From positions 9,824,501-9,888,500 of the forward strand of contig NC_092475.1 in assembly GCF_047495875.1 (NCBI RefSeq): 64,000 nucleotides of DNA. The letters run 5' to 3'. This document shows positions 1 through 11,965 of this stretch, one piece after another. Position 1 is the stretch's first letter. The number at the start of each line of letters is the position of its first letter. The notes beneath the pieces are model-generated. The model had not been told where the DNA came from. It was given only the letters and a program-made list of their open reading frames with translations, and searched no databases. The position numbers were made by a program, and so were the translations under genes. The stretch is from Pithys albifrons albifrons. Lineage: Eukaryota > Chordata > Aves > Passeriformes > Thamnophilidae.

Positions 1-814
1 GCTGAATATTTCCATGCTTCCTCTGCACAGGAGGGAGCAAACATGGCAATTAAGATAAGCTGAAAAAACTCCCCATGCTGAGTTGTTATATGGAAATATA
101 TCATATGCCTTTAGATAAAATCTGTATCAAAGCAACAAACTTGAAGCCTGACCACCACTGAAATACCTGTGCCCAGCACCACAGGCATTGCCAAGCACAC
201 GGAGCTCTTTTATCACAAAAGCCAGGCAGATGCAGGACATCCCTCAATCTAGAGGAACCAGAGTCTTGTAGCTCACATCAACCTTTCACTTTCACCTTCT
301 CCTGTGGTTCTCCTCTGGCACTGGACAGGGTGTCAGTACTGAAAACTGCCTTCCTAGAAATTTCACTTGCATCTTGTTTCCAAAATATCAAACACAAACT
401 AGATCCCAAAGTCACTTCCTGAAAGGCAGGACCTGCAAAAGGGTTGCCCTGCCTGGCAATTAATGGAGGAAATCAGAAGCACGATGACAGTATGTGTATA
501 GGGACAAAGCCTTCTCATGCAGCCAGGAACATCATGTACATTTAATACTTTGCCAATACTTCAGGTTGTTTTTAACACTGATATTGAGAGAGACCCTGGC
601 TCAGGTGTTTGTTCCTGACTTTCCTATCTGGTGGTAAATCAAAAGACAAAAGCTGGAGGTGGGCAAGCTAGAGGGAAGGAAAGAGAATGAACAATGAAAC
701 TGTCACCAATCCCAGGGGCAGACTGCTGTGCCTCCATTAGTTACTCAACATTCCCTCCCATCCTGTTTTCTCTGACTCTGCCCATCTGTATCAATATTAA
801 AGAGCACTGCTTAC
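1..814. other. MANBAL intron sequence
   Basis: AT-rich sequence after the MANBAL donor on the minus strand. I looked for the lysine-rich C-terminal exon of MANBAL and did not find it; small open frames here have no protein character. It is best read as intron. Confidence 0.6.
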
Positions 815-964
815 TGTCTTATGGGACTTTGGCACTGGCAGGATTATGGCCAGCACACAGATCAGCTGGAAAATGGCTCCAAAGAAGAGTCCGTAGCGTA
901 GCACGTTCTCCATGAATGTGGGCTCAGGGATTTCAGGAGGGGAGAAATCCAACTCTGCAGCCAT
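815..964 (-). CDS. MANBAL: MANBAL, first coding exon (partial gene)
   Basis: This exon encodes the first 50 residues of MANBAL, a small single-pass membrane protein of poorly known function named after the neighbouring mannosidase literature. The frame begins [15 protein letters not shown], carries one hydrophobic segment (about residues 24-43, rich in I, L, V and F) and continues with a PVPKSHK motif, all as I recall the mammalian protein. The start is the ATG at 964-962; an upstream in-frame extension in the ORF is 5' UTR and intron. The exon ends in a good donor (ACA|GTAAGC, boundary at 815) in phase 0. The lysine-rich C-terminal half, expected in one further exon, was not found between 1 and 814 and must lie off the left edge. 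Identity is confident from sequence and from its position beside GHRH. Confidence 0.9.
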
Positions 965-1009
965 TGTGAGTGCACCCTTCTCCTCTGCTGCTCTCAAGAA
1001 GACTGGTTG
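965..1009 (-). other. MANBAL: MANBAL 5' UTR part of the first coding exon
   Basis: On the minus strand a pyrimidine-rich acceptor (tccctttgcag, ending at 1010) precedes 45 bases that run into the MANBAL ATG. This makes the exon 815-1009, with the promoter and first non-coding exon further right. The acceptor is inferred from sequence only. Confidence 0.6.
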
Positions 1010-3714
1010 CTGCAAAGGGATAAAAACCCAGCAATTATTTGCATCAGGCTTTCTGCTACTCACTTCCCATTATCCAAAAATGGCAGACTCCCTCATGCAG
1101 GTGTTTTGCAGATACTCTACAGAAGCAACAGCAAAGAGGAAAATGAAAGTTACATTTAATTTGGATGTTTGTCTTTTATCACCTGCCTGCTAAAATAGTC
1201 CTCAAATGCTGATATTAGTCTATTTGCAGGTGAGGGGCAGACAAAAATGAAAAATGTTCATGAAACAATAAGGGAAAAGCATAATAAACAAGAATATACT
1301 TGTCCCTGAAGTAATTCACGCATGCAAGGTGATGATTATTCATTTTCACTTACGTTGTCTATGTGATCACAGCCTTGTTTTAGATGCTGTACAAACCCAA
1401 CTACTTAAATAAACCACACGGGAGTAGAGCTGATGAAGGCAGATTTATGTGTATAAATTTAAGCATGCCCTTAGTGGCTGGTTACACTTAGCCCCATATA
1501 CCTTGCAACAGTCACACAGGTAGTTTGTGGTGGAGTTCAATATTGATCTCCTTGGTCCCAAGTTTCTCAGCCTCAAGACCATCCTTTATTTCTCCCTCTG
1601 TGTTTTGCTAATGGAGTTGTCAATTCATTCTATGAAAGACTAATGTCTTTCCACAACAAGGGAGAACTATCCTGCCAGAATTGCTGGAGTATGCCACAGG
1701 AAGTCCCCAAAGGGAAATCCAATTAGCCTGAGATGCCATCACACTCGGCTGTGATTACTGCCCTCCTCAGGTTTCCTGACCTGTGTGATCTCAGTGTGCA
1801 CTCACTGAATCAGCACCACTTACTGATACAATTCTCTGTATCACTAAAGCTTGGGTGTGAGATATTCTGCACACACGCCTCAGTTGAATCTGCCTCCTAG
1901 AAATAATCTCCAAAGCACACTCTGCATTTCTCAGGCTGGGAGGAGGTTGCTACAACCTGTAGATGTGACTCAGTCCAGAAAAAAACTAAATTTAAGAGCG
2001 TAATTTGAGTAAAGTAACAATTGATAAATTTGAGACTCAATCAACAACTCAGAGGCAAATATCACTTGAGGACATACTAAAAAGAGTGGTATATAAATTA
2101 CAAGAAATAATTATTTTATTTCATCTGAAGTACAGAATCAAGACAGGAAAACATTCCCAACTGCACAGACTGGCAGCCACTGGAACAGAGAGACTGGAAT
2201 TCCTGCTACTGGTGATTCAGAAGAGCAGGTCAGATAAGCACTGGCCTGGGATGGGGTGTGGGTACATATAATCCTGCCTTTCCATCAGGAAATAAGAATA
2301 GGTGACCTCTCATGATCCCTTCCAGGTCTGTACTTCAGTGAAAGGAAACTCAGCAAGGGCTGTGTGGGACCTGTACATAAAGGCAGAACACACGCTGGCC
2401 CACGCAGGTTCAGCCAGTTCCAATGCAGACCCAAAAGCTGTGTAACAATGTGAACAAAGACTTCATAGATGTGGCTCATCCCCAGCTGCTTTTACCTTTT
2501 AAGACATCATCTCCCCCAGTCTGCAAGGCAGCAGTCCCTAAGCAAGAAACAGAATGGCAGGAAACTCCACCCCTGAGTTGCATTTATTTCATCCTTATTT
2601 ATCAGGATATCTTTTATAAACATTATTCTTGCCCATCCCCATCCTTAAACAGAGCAGGAAGGGATGTTGCTCACCTGGAGTTTTCTCAGGACAAACCCCT
2701 ACTGATAATCCTGACTCACACACCTGAAACACAACACAAGAGATAAACCAGAAAAGGAAATTGATACAGTGAAAACAAAAACTCTCCATCCATTCTCATC
2801 TTCCTCAAGTCTCTCCTCCTTTCCTGTTTCCTACCTCACCTCCCTTGAGGAAATTAGTAATTCTCTAACAAATCCCAGGTGACATGACCAGAATCAAGGG
2901 CTCTCACACAGGCTGGTGGCAGCTGCCACACCCCCATTTTAAGCATGAAAAACACTCAGAGAAGACCTGACACCATTTTCCACCTTGTCACAGCAGAGCT
3001 GCACAGGCAACCCACACTCAGACCATTAGTCTTCCTGCCATCAGTGGAGCTGAACTAATACAGTAAAATTCTTTCCTATTTTAAAAAATCCTGTGATTCA
3101 CACAGTGCCCAAAGCTGTACATGCTGAACCTCCCCCAGCTGAGCAGGCCAGAGCTGATGCCTGTGTGCTGGGTCTCAGCACGAAACACATGCCTTCTGCA
3201 CCCAAAACAGAACCTGCAAAGGGAGTTCCCTTACCCAGAGCATCACCTCCTGACACTCTGCCTTGCACCTAAGCCAACAAGTCCCTGAATGACTGAGTCT
3301 TCCTCCCTGTTCCTGAGAAGCTGTTTCACCACCTTTTCCTTGGCTAACATCTCTTCTTCTCCACAGGTTATCAGCTGCCTTTTTCCTCTAACCACTTCAC
3401 CACTGCTTTACTTACTAATTAGTTTTAAATTGCATTTAGAGATCAATAGTCCTATTTTAAACCCTGAGAGGAGGCTTTTACCAGCCCCTCCAACTTATTC
3501 ATCTGGTCTAACACCCAGCGAGTAATCTAGAGGAGTGGGATGATACCTCCTCTCCCCATAAACCTGCCCATCTCAGCAAAACATAACATCAGAAATTGGT
3601 CACAAACAGTTGCACTACAGGAATTTATTTTGATTGTCTGTTTAAAAACACCCAGTCTTGCTTCTATTCCAATAGGGTTTTACAACAAGCCAGCTGCCCC
3701 CCTGCAGCAGGACC
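1010..3714. other. Probable MANBAL 5' intron, no gene seen
   Basis: Unique-looking sequence between the MANBAL coding exon and the CpG-rich block that probably holds its promoter. Short open frames on both strands lack recognisable domains. No recent repeat is obvious until the CR1 copy that starts near 3715. Confidence 0.5.
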
Positions 3715-4160
3715 AGGGCAGTGATCCTTCCCCTGGACTCTGTGTTGGTGAGGACACACCTTGACTGTTGTGTTCAGTTCTGGGCCCCTCAGTTCAGGAA
3801 AGAGATTGAGGGGCTGGAGCGGGGCCAGAGAAGAGCAACGAGGCTGGAGAAGGGACTGGAGCACAAGTGTTGTGGGGAGAGGCTGAGGGAGCTGGGGGTG
3901 TTTAGCCTGGAGAAGAGGAGGCTCAGAGGTGACCTCAGCACTGTCTAGAACTGCCTGAAGGGAAGTTCTGGCCAGGTGGGGGTTGGTCTCTTCTCCCAGG
4001 CACTCAGCAACAGGACAAGGGGGCAGGGGCTCAAGCTCTGACAGGGGAAATTGAAGTTGGAGATCAGAAAAAAAATCTTTCCAGAGAGAGGTTATCAGGC
4101 ATTGGAATGGGCTGCCCAGAGAGGGGGTGGATCCTGCTGAAGGATGAGGCGAAAAAACTC
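3715..4160 (+). mobile_element. CR1 LINE fragment
   Basis: Plus-oriented CR1 3' region. Hallmarks include 'gttcagttctgggcccctcag', 'ggctgagggagctgggg', 'tttagcctggagaagaggaggctcag', 'gtctcttctcccaggcact' and 'caggcattggaatgggctgcccagag'. It stops before the usual 3' tail and runs towards the minisatellite that follows. Short insertions and deletions suggest an old copy. Confidence 0.9.
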
Positions 4161-4255
4161 AGACTGAATTTTTTGTTGTGATGGAGAGCGGGCAATTCCT
4201 ACAGGATTGGGAGGATCTGCGTGTGCTGCAACTCCGCGGGCATTGGCGCGGCCCA

Positions 4256-4430
4256 GGAGGCTATCCTGGGATAACCAGGATATCCTGGGATAACCAGGTT
4301 TTCCTGGGAGGACCAGGATATCTTGCGATAACTGGGCTATACTGGGAGAACCAGGCTATCCTGGGAGAACCAGACTATCCTGGGATAACCGGGCTATCCT
4401 GGGATAACCAAGCTATCCCAGCCTGTAGGA
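4256..4430. repeat. Minisatellite, about 20-bp unit, 8 copies
   Basis: A tandem array of a 20-21 bp unit resembling CCTGGGATAACCAGGCTAT, with about eight diverged copies ending near 4430. Each unit is partly self-complementary (CCTGG ... CCAGG). It keeps an open frame on the plus strand by chance of unit length, which explains the 187-codon ORF across it. Confidence 0.85.
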
Positions 4431-4930
4431 TAACGGGCCGGGGACTGTGTGAGAAGCGGCTGTGCCGCCCTACTGCGGGGACACTCCGTGCTCCTCCTCC
4501 TCCTCCTTCTCTCTGCCCAGGGACCAGCCAGGGTCCCTCGGGCTCTCCACCCGTCTCCCGGGGCCGGGGCGATGCTGAAGCCACCGCTGTCCCCGCTCCC
4601 AAAGCCCTTTCCCCGCAGATCCCCCCGCAGGTCCCGCTCACCACCCGCTCCGATCGCCGCCAGCGCCGCCCCGGAACTGCTCCCGCCCGGCTGGAAGTGC
4701 TTCCCGCCCTTCCCACCACCCATCCCTCCACTCATCCCTAGCAACCATCCTTAGCAACCATCCCTAGGCCGGCCGGAGGGCAGCTCGGGGAGCCCCCCGG
4801 TCCCTGCGCAGTGCCCCGAGCCCGCCCGGCCGCACACGCCGCATCCCGACTACGGGAGCCGCATCCCGCCTGAGGGAGCCGCATCCCGGCTAAGGGACCT
4901 GCTGGGTACCGGCCCCGCTGGGTTGCAGCA
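4431..4930 (-). promoter_or_regulatory. MANBAL: CpG-rich block, probable MANBAL promoter
   Basis: A GC-rich, CpG-dense stretch, unlike the sequence on either side. On the minus strand it contains a plausible 5' UTR donor, GGAGCGGGTG|GTGAGC with the boundary at about 4642. It lies about 3.5 kb upstream of the MANBAL coding exon and no other gene starts nearby, so it is the best promoter candidate. Assignment is by position and composition; the transcription start is not determined. Confidence 0.6.
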
Positions 4931-4937
4931 TCCATCA

Positions 4938-5440
4938 GCGTGGAAAACACCTCTGAGGTCATCCAGCCCAACACCGCCTCCTCAGCTAGACTGATAAAGA
5001 AATTGTATAAATATGACACTTTAGCTTAAATATTTTTGGGTTTTTTTGGTATAACTTTGGGGATTTTAGTTGTAAGATTTAAGTTTTGGTTAAGGAGGGG
5101 GTGAGGCTTTCTGACTGTACATATGAGAAAAGTTACAAGCTATGGAATTCACTTGCTGAAAATATATCTTTTTCCAGATGCTGGAAGGACTAGCAGAAGC
5201 TACAATAGAACTTAATTCAAGGTTATACAATCAGAATTCAGCTAAAGCAACTAGAGGACTGATCAACTGGGATTTACCAGGAATTTCGGCATCAAGACCA
5301 GGGCACTGAGTGCCACATCCAGTCTCTCCTAAAACACCTCCAGGGATGGTCACTCCACCATTTTAATGTCTAATCACCTTTTCTGTGAAGAAATCCTTCC
5401 CAGTGTCCAACCTAAATCTCCTCTGGTGCTTTTACACCTC
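4938..5440 (-). mobile_element. CR1 LINE fragment, split by an insertion
   Basis: Minus-oriented CR1 3' end. The first piece (4938-4991) reads 'gtggaaaacacctctgaggtc ... ctcagctagac'. The second (from 5295) reads 'agaccagggcactgagtgccac ... aacacctccagggatggtcactccacca ... tctgtgaagaaatccttccc'. The two pieces join in register once the 4992-5294 segment is removed. The far boundary near 5440 is approximate. Confidence 0.88.
4992..5294. mobile_element. TG...CA insertion nested in CR1, probable solo LTR
   Basis: A 303-bp segment starting TGATAAAG and ending GGCATCA interrupts the CR1 copy. It is flanked by AGAC on both sides (4988-4991 and 5295-5298), a 4-bp target duplication. The termini TG and CA and the size fit a solo LTR of an endogenous retrovirus. 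I see no coding remnant, and orientation is uncertain. The family cannot be named from sequence alone. Confidence 0.7.
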
Positions 5441-8400
5441 AGGGTTCATGTATTCACCCCCAAAATCTGTGTGAGTGTTTTAATCCTCCCATCAATAGCG
5501 TGGCCTTTCAGTCCTGGTGGGTTTCTCTTTATCTACAAGGTTTTCATCTGCTCCCTCAGCACACTCTGGCAGCAACAATTAAGATGTGCTCTGACTTTGC
5601 TCTCGCCGAGACCCAGCTCTGAACTGGAGATGTCTTGATAGGATGCCCTACAAAGGGAAAATTGGCTTTGGGCTCCACTTTACTGTTTGTGGTATTTAAA
5701 GAATCTGATTTATTTTGCCCTTTTCCTAACCCTAAACTATCAGAAGTGCCAGGTTGGTTTTGCTGCAGAGCTTTATGACCAGAGAGCCTAAATACTTTAG
5801 TGAAAACCTAATCAGTTATTTATCTACTGAGGGAGCAAGGTATGGCATTTGTAATAAAAGGATTTTCTAAGCTGTTACCAAGCAATAGAATTAAATGAGT
5901 ATTAATGAAAACTATTTCAAAGGTTTTCAGCAATTGGATTAGAAGTCTTTCATGTTTTTTAGTGCAGAAGACTTTACAGACAACTGGAGGATGTACATGG
6001 CTGTGAGTGGTAAAGGCCAGAGACACTTGGGCACAGAAACTCTTCTGGCATAAAAATCCCAAGAAAACAAATTACTCTTAAACAGAGCTTTCCCAGCCCC
6101 TGGTGAGTGGCTGTAGAAGCAAAGGGATAACCCCAAATCTCAGGAAAGCAGTTAATTCTGCCCTTTCATCTCCCAAACACCGACTATTTAGGATGAAAAA
6201 AATGCTGCAGAGGGAGAAATAATTCTTGAAAATGTCAGGAGGGATCCTATCAGTATGGATTAAAGACAGATTAAATTCCTCCCAATACTACCAATACAGT
6301 GGATGTGGTGGCACTGCTCTCCACACACACCTTCTAAGGGGCTGAGATCCTCGCAGTTCAAAGTTTGCAGGCAAAGGGAAAAACACACTGGTGGATTGCA
6401 ACCAGTGCTGTACATTTTATTTTATACTTTGTTTTACTTTTCTCCGCTCCACAAAAGAAATGGCATTACTTACTCCAAGTAGAAACAGGCAAGTGAAACG
6501 TGCAGGTTTTATGCACCTCCTGCCCATTCTGTGCCCCTCTGTCCTGGCCCCGAGGCCATCAAACCCTCCACAGACAGGTCAGGAGTGCCCCAGCCTGGGA
6601 GCCACAAGCAGGTGGTGCCATCGGCCCACTGTGGCTCTGTGCCTTCCAACAGCACCACACTGACCCACTCCTTGTACCTGATTGGGGAATGATACAAAAT
6701 AAAGCTATTTATTTAAAAAAAAAAGGGGAGGATTTTTCTAAAGCCTATGAGAAGCAAATGGGTTTCAACAAAAATGCAGTAAGTGGACATGGCAATTTTG
6801 TCAGCACTCAGTTCTACGTAGAGACAGAGCTCAGGCAAGAAGTCTTTCTCCAAATCCAAATAATCCTTGGCTTTTTTAGTCCTTTCTATGTTTCTTATTT
6901 TGTTTACATTGCAGTATTTCCTACATGTCTTTGTGGTGAGGCTTCTTTATTACCACTTACTGTACATGTGCCAGATCCTTGTGCACCAAGGTCTTGTCAT
7001 CCTAAGGACACACATTAACATTTATCTAGGAAAAAATCATCAGCAACTGCTTTAATTTTTCAGCCCTTACTGGAAACACAGTCTTCCTCATTCCCTCTCC
7101 ATAAACCACATTTTACTTTCTTGATGCCAGTAACATCTCACCCAAATTTTGGTTTTTATCAGAAGCTTTTCAAGGGACTGAAGGTGCCTCTCCCTGTTCA
7201 TTGATTCTGGCTGTAACATGCTGTGTAACCTTCTAGTGAAGGCTCCTTTCCAAGCTGAAATGGGAGTGGTAAGACAAAAGACCAGCTCCTTAATTACTGA
7301 GAGTCACTGCTGGCATCTCGACTCTGCTGTCTGCTGGGCTTGGAAGAGGAAGGAGATGGTATTTAGAGAGCCAGAAATTCAGGAACCAGTAACTCTTAAG
7401 CCTACAACTGAGTGTAACGTGTTGATGCCTGGCTGAAACTCTTGGCAGTTCACTTGGGTAATGCTGAAATGCTCCAGGAGCTCTGCTGGGAAATAAACAG
7501 AGCCAGACAGGTATAGGCTCTATAAATGGATCCCACCTGCAGAGCCCATTGGGCCTCCTGACAGATGCACATCTCACAGCCTGCTGCCATTTACTCTATT
7601 GTACAGTCTCAGGGATAGTTAATGTTTGAAGATTAAATAGGCTTTTCAAGCAGGCTTTTAACACCATGAAACACTCCTTTCCAACAGCACTTTTTGCACA
7701 TTTTGAATTTCTGATTTATTTTGTCTGTTTTTAATCTGATCCCTTGCTTCAGACTCATTCACAGAGTGCAAACTGTGCTCTCATCCAGAGGCCCTCCCTC
7801 CTTGAGATTATTTTGATAAGTGTTTGTATTCAGCTTCCTCCCAGTTTGAATTCCTCAAGGGAAAATTCTCCCCAGGAGATGTACTGATGTTCAAAAGATG
7901 AAGTCTGGAGGATCTGAAGATCCAAATCTTAGCACTTTATCCTTCCAAGGATGAGAAACCGAGATTTTCTAAGTCTCACCACACCTGCTGCGTATAAGTT
8001 TTGGGTTTTCCTTAGAAGGAAATGGCCGCACAGGCTAAATCTTGTCTTTTTCATCTCATTTTTGTTTGCTTGTCTTCACACAATGGCTACATTTGTGCAA
8101 AGAACTTAGGAATGAAATTAACGAAAGTTATTGTACACAGCAGTAATGGATAATGTAATTACATGACTGATGATCAACTTACTTGTAATGTGCCTTAGTT
8201 TTGCCACTTCAAATAAAACATTTGAACCAAAATGGGTCTCATCCTACCTCTGTGATTTCAAACCCAGGCAAAACCCCATAAATTTTAGTCTTAGACAGTT
8301 CTGTTTAATGTATCATTAGGGCATTTGCAGTGTCAGTCAACACCACATCTCTCAAGTTAAAGAAAACCAGAGGAAACTGCTGTGTGGGGCTCTCAGGAGT

Positions 8401-11400
8401 GCTGGAGGCTGGAGAAACTGAGGACCAACAGCCACTGTTTGTGCCATTTTGGAGTAGTGCAGAAAAGCTTTTGAGAGCTTAGAATGCAGGATGGTTTTGC
8501 CATTTGATGAGTTACTTGTGACTGTTATTAGTTTCAACCTCACAACGTGAGCAGGACCATTTCACACTCTGCTCAGCTTGTCTGAAGCTGTATGTTGTGC
8601 ACCTAGAACAGACAGGGGCAATTTTTTAAAGCATGGCATGGAAACCAGGGGAGGTAAAGCTAAGAGGAAATCAATACCTGGGAAATTGCTTTAGGATCCT
8701 AACTCTGTGTCCTTTGTCAGCAAAGGATCGGCATTGAAATATAAAAGTAGCTGTTGTGTGCTTCACCCAAGGACCCTTGGGAGGTGGCTCTGCTTAGACA
8801 TGAGTCCAAAATCCAGCTGTTCCAGCTGCAGAAGATATGTGTGGCAGTTTGTACCTGGCTGTAGATTCCATCAGGCTTGGTACAGGCTCAGGTTTAGAGG
8901 GCAAACAGAGTTACACCCTGCACGTTGCAATGTGAAGTGATCTGTGGGAGGTAATGAGTGTTACATACGTCAGGTTTGGGAACCAGTAGATGCTGACAGC
9001 ATTAGCTGAGGTAGGAAGGAGAGGTGGGGAGAAACTGGGAAAGTTCTAGAGACAAACAAAGAGATGCTCTAAAGAGAAAAAGCTGTTCATGTTGCAAAAC
9101 AAGTTTCTCATCTGTTGTGCCAAATTATTATTGATACTACCCCTGAAATGAAGTTTCCATGAGGAATGCTGTCACACAGCCAGTATGCTCAGCCTTTGAA
9201 CACCACTGATAGTCCCAGAGCAGCTGTGGGAAGCACAGAACTGCAGGCAATTCCCCCCTCCTGCAAGTACAGGGGACACCAGCTCTCCATGTGGGACTGA
9301 CCTACTGAAAAAATGACCCTGAGAACAGAGACTGTAGCTGCCACCTCAAATCCACATTGCAACATGGATGGATGCAGCAGTGGCTCCAAACACGTGTGGA
9401 TCCTATCATAATCTGTGTCTACTTCATCCAGGGATATTTGGAGCCAGAACACCCACGGTGGGAATCACAGCAAGGCTGAGTTGCTGAGAGCTGTGGGGAT
9501 CACAGACATTTCTGCTGCAGAAGCAGCTTCACCAGCCAGAGGGAGAGCCTGTGGAGTCTGGTGGAGGAGCTCCACAAATGACCCTTCTGGGTCCTGGGAA
9601 GACAGGAAGGTTTTGACTCAAGCTGGGACAGGAAATCCCAGGGACAGAAAAACTGCTCTATTTATGCTATTTCAGAACTCCTAAGCTGGATACACCTGAC
9701 ACGGCCTGGAGGGCTTTTAGAAATTTCTGCTGCCTCCCATAATTAATCTGAAGTCATAAACAGAGCTTGCTGTTGTGAGTCTTGCTATGTCCAGCTGTGC
9801 AAGACACGAACCCAACCCAGGCAGCACAAGGAAAACCCTGGGATAATGGAGCTTTATACAGCCTTCTCTGAAAGCAGCTCACTTGAGAAATGAACACGGC
9901 TCAGAGCCCTCCTAATCCAAGCTGGGCAGCAGGCAGTTATAAACAAGTCAGTTACAGACTGATTCTCCTTGATGTGAGAAATACTGCCTGGTATTGTACA
10001 GCAGCTCTGTATCAGGCATGGGACCCGGTGGATGGAGAATTAGCTCAAAACCACACTATAGGATAATACCTTGAAATAGCATTGGCTCTTGACTGGTTTA
10101 ACACCACAGTCTGATTCATCTGTTCAGCCAGTGCAGCATCAAGGCAGCGGAAGGAAAATAAGTCATGCTGAAAAATTAGTGCAACCGGCCTCACACATGA
10201 GAGAACATGAGCAGATTGTTTCGAAAAAGCAAACAAAATCCCTTTCCAGTTAGCAAAGCATAGACAGCGTGCAGCTGTGTGCACCAGGACAGGGATTCTG
10301 GAAAACCTGCTCTGCTACCCAGAAATCCCCTTCTCCAGTGCCCACCAGTGGATGACACAGATGATATACCTGCCTGATTTGCACAGCAGATCCTCTCCCT
10401 GTGAACAGGCTGGCACCATTTCCTTTTACAGCTGGAGGAAAGTAGTAGTTCTTGCTTCTCTTCATGTAGTTCTGGATTCCACTAGACAGGCCCTTGTCAG
10501 ATGCTCAGTTCTGGGTCAGCTCAAGTGTCTGCTTTGGTCTGTTCCTCTTTTCATAATTTCCCTGATCTGATCCTGATTTGATACCAGGAATGTGAGCCTT
10601 TGGAGTACTCAAACGCAGGAGGAGCCCAAAGGTATTGATGCACATCTGTCCAGGTACAGTGTGACTGTTCTTTAACACACAGTAACTTGGCATGCAGAGC
10701 TCAATTCAGCCTTTCCAGCTGTGGGGTTACTCTTACTGGGAGTCCAGGGTTTGGAAGAGGGATATTGCCTCACTCACCTCAGCAAGAAGCAGAGGGGCAA
10801 TGGTAGAGAGTTAGACCAGCACTGGATGCTTCTGACCCCCTGCACACACAAGCACCCATGTGTACACCAGCTGCACGTCCTTCCTACAATCCCTCTCTGC
10901 CCAGACAGTTGCGATGTGCTCAGGTGCAAGGTGAAAGTATTCAGCAACAGGCAGATATGAGTCATCTCACGTGCTGAAACTTCTCCCCAGCATCAAGTCA
11001 CGCAAGCCCTGAAATGGGAAGGCTCTGGGTCCCCATCCATTCTGAGCATTTCAAAGTCAGTATGAAAAATCTGTCAGGTGGAGCTTGTGCTGGTACCTCA
11101 TTTTTAACTCCTCTCAACTGTGCTGGTCTTCTTGCCACCAAGGCTTTGTGTTCTTTTTAATGGGGCTTTCATAAACCTTGTTCCAGGAATGAAAACAGCT
11201 GCCAGTGCACGCAGCACCCCAGGGAAGACCCTTGCCTTTTGCCAGAGCACAGGAATGGAGCAGGACTCCCTGGCTGCTTTGTGTGCTTGATGTAATGCTG
11301 TGATGTTTGCGAGGGACTGAAGTATGAACTGTCCTGCTAATGCGGGTCTGAGTAACAAAGGAAAAGGAGGGAAAGGCTCATAATCAAAGAAAAATAAAAT

Positions 11401-11685
11401 AGCAAAAAGATAAACCCTCCTGTTCAAGCAGTGTGAGAAAGTATTAATGGTTAACTCATACTGTCATTGTGGGGTAGAAGGAAAAAATTGCAAAGGGAAA
11501 TGGAAGTTTACCTTGCAAAGTGAATTTGTCATTTGCTCTGTCAGATTATTGCTGTTTTTACTTGCCCTTCACTATTTAAAAGATAAAGTGTGCAAACGAC
11601 CCTCGATTACAGGCATAACCCTCTCCCTGCCATCTCCCTGCACACACACAAAAAGAGGATGCTAAACACAGCTTTTGAAATTCAG
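5441..11685. other. Intergenic region upstream of GHRH
   Basis: About 6 kb between the MANBAL promoter block and the GHRH promoter. Open frames on both strands are short and have no domain character. I see no clear repeat, RNA gene or exon pair. It is the natural place for distal GHRH control elements, but no particular site can be defended. Confidence 0.5.
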
Positions 11686-11688
11686 GAG

Positions 11689-11702
11689 GATAATTGATTA
11701 TC
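11689..11702 (+). promoter_or_regulatory. GHRH: GATA/homeodomain palindrome upstream of GHRH TATA box
   Basis: GATAATTGATTATC is a perfect 6-bp-arm palindrome around TG. It contains TAAT-N2-ATTA, the P2-type dimeric homeodomain site, flanked by inverted GATA cores. It ends 40 bp before the TATA box. Homeodomain factors such as GSX1 are known to control mammalian GHRH; binding here is inference. Confidence 0.5.
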
Positions 11703-11742
11703 TGACGCGTGGAAGCCCACAGGACTCCTGAGGGAGCACAGG

Positions 11743-11750
11743 TATAAAAA
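11743..11750 (+). promoter_or_regulatory. GHRH: TATA box, probable GHRH promoter
   Basis: TATAAAAA on the plus strand, about 29 bp before a CA initiator at 11771-11772. A strong splice donor (AACG|GTAAGTG) follows at 11965/11966. Together these give a coherent TATA promoter and first exon on the GHRH strand. Confidence 0.6.
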
Positions 11751-11771
11751 GCAGGGATGCATCTCCCTGGC

Positions 11772-11965
11772 AGTCAGAGGACAGTTGAGGGGAGATCCGA
11801 GAGTGTCCTCCCTGCCCAGCACAAATCCAGGTCCTACCTGGCACCTCGTGGGGCACCTCGTGGGACCCATTAGGACCAAGAGGCAGCTCCGAGAAGTGTT
11901 TACAGCAGGGGAAGGAACACCTGGGCAGGAGCTGATCTAGGAAGCGCTTGTTTTCTACGGGAACG
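11772..11965 (+). other. GHRH: Candidate GHRH 5' UTR exon
   Basis: About 194 bp between the predicted start and the GTAAGTG donor at 11966. It would be spliced over 3.2 kb to the ATG-containing exon at 15126. A short tandem duplication of 'cacctcgtggg' lies near 11845-11866. The exon is inferred from promoter and donor signals only. Confidence 0.5.

Noticed and set aside
1..800. Second MANBAL coding exon
   Set aside because: No lysine-rich C-terminal sequence was found on the minus strand, so it must lie beyond the left edge.
4178..4741. 187-codon plus-strand frame with repeated GYPGITGLSWDNQ-like units
   Set aside because: The repeats are the translation of the minisatellite, and the rest is low-complexity CpG-rich sequence with equally long frames on the other strand.
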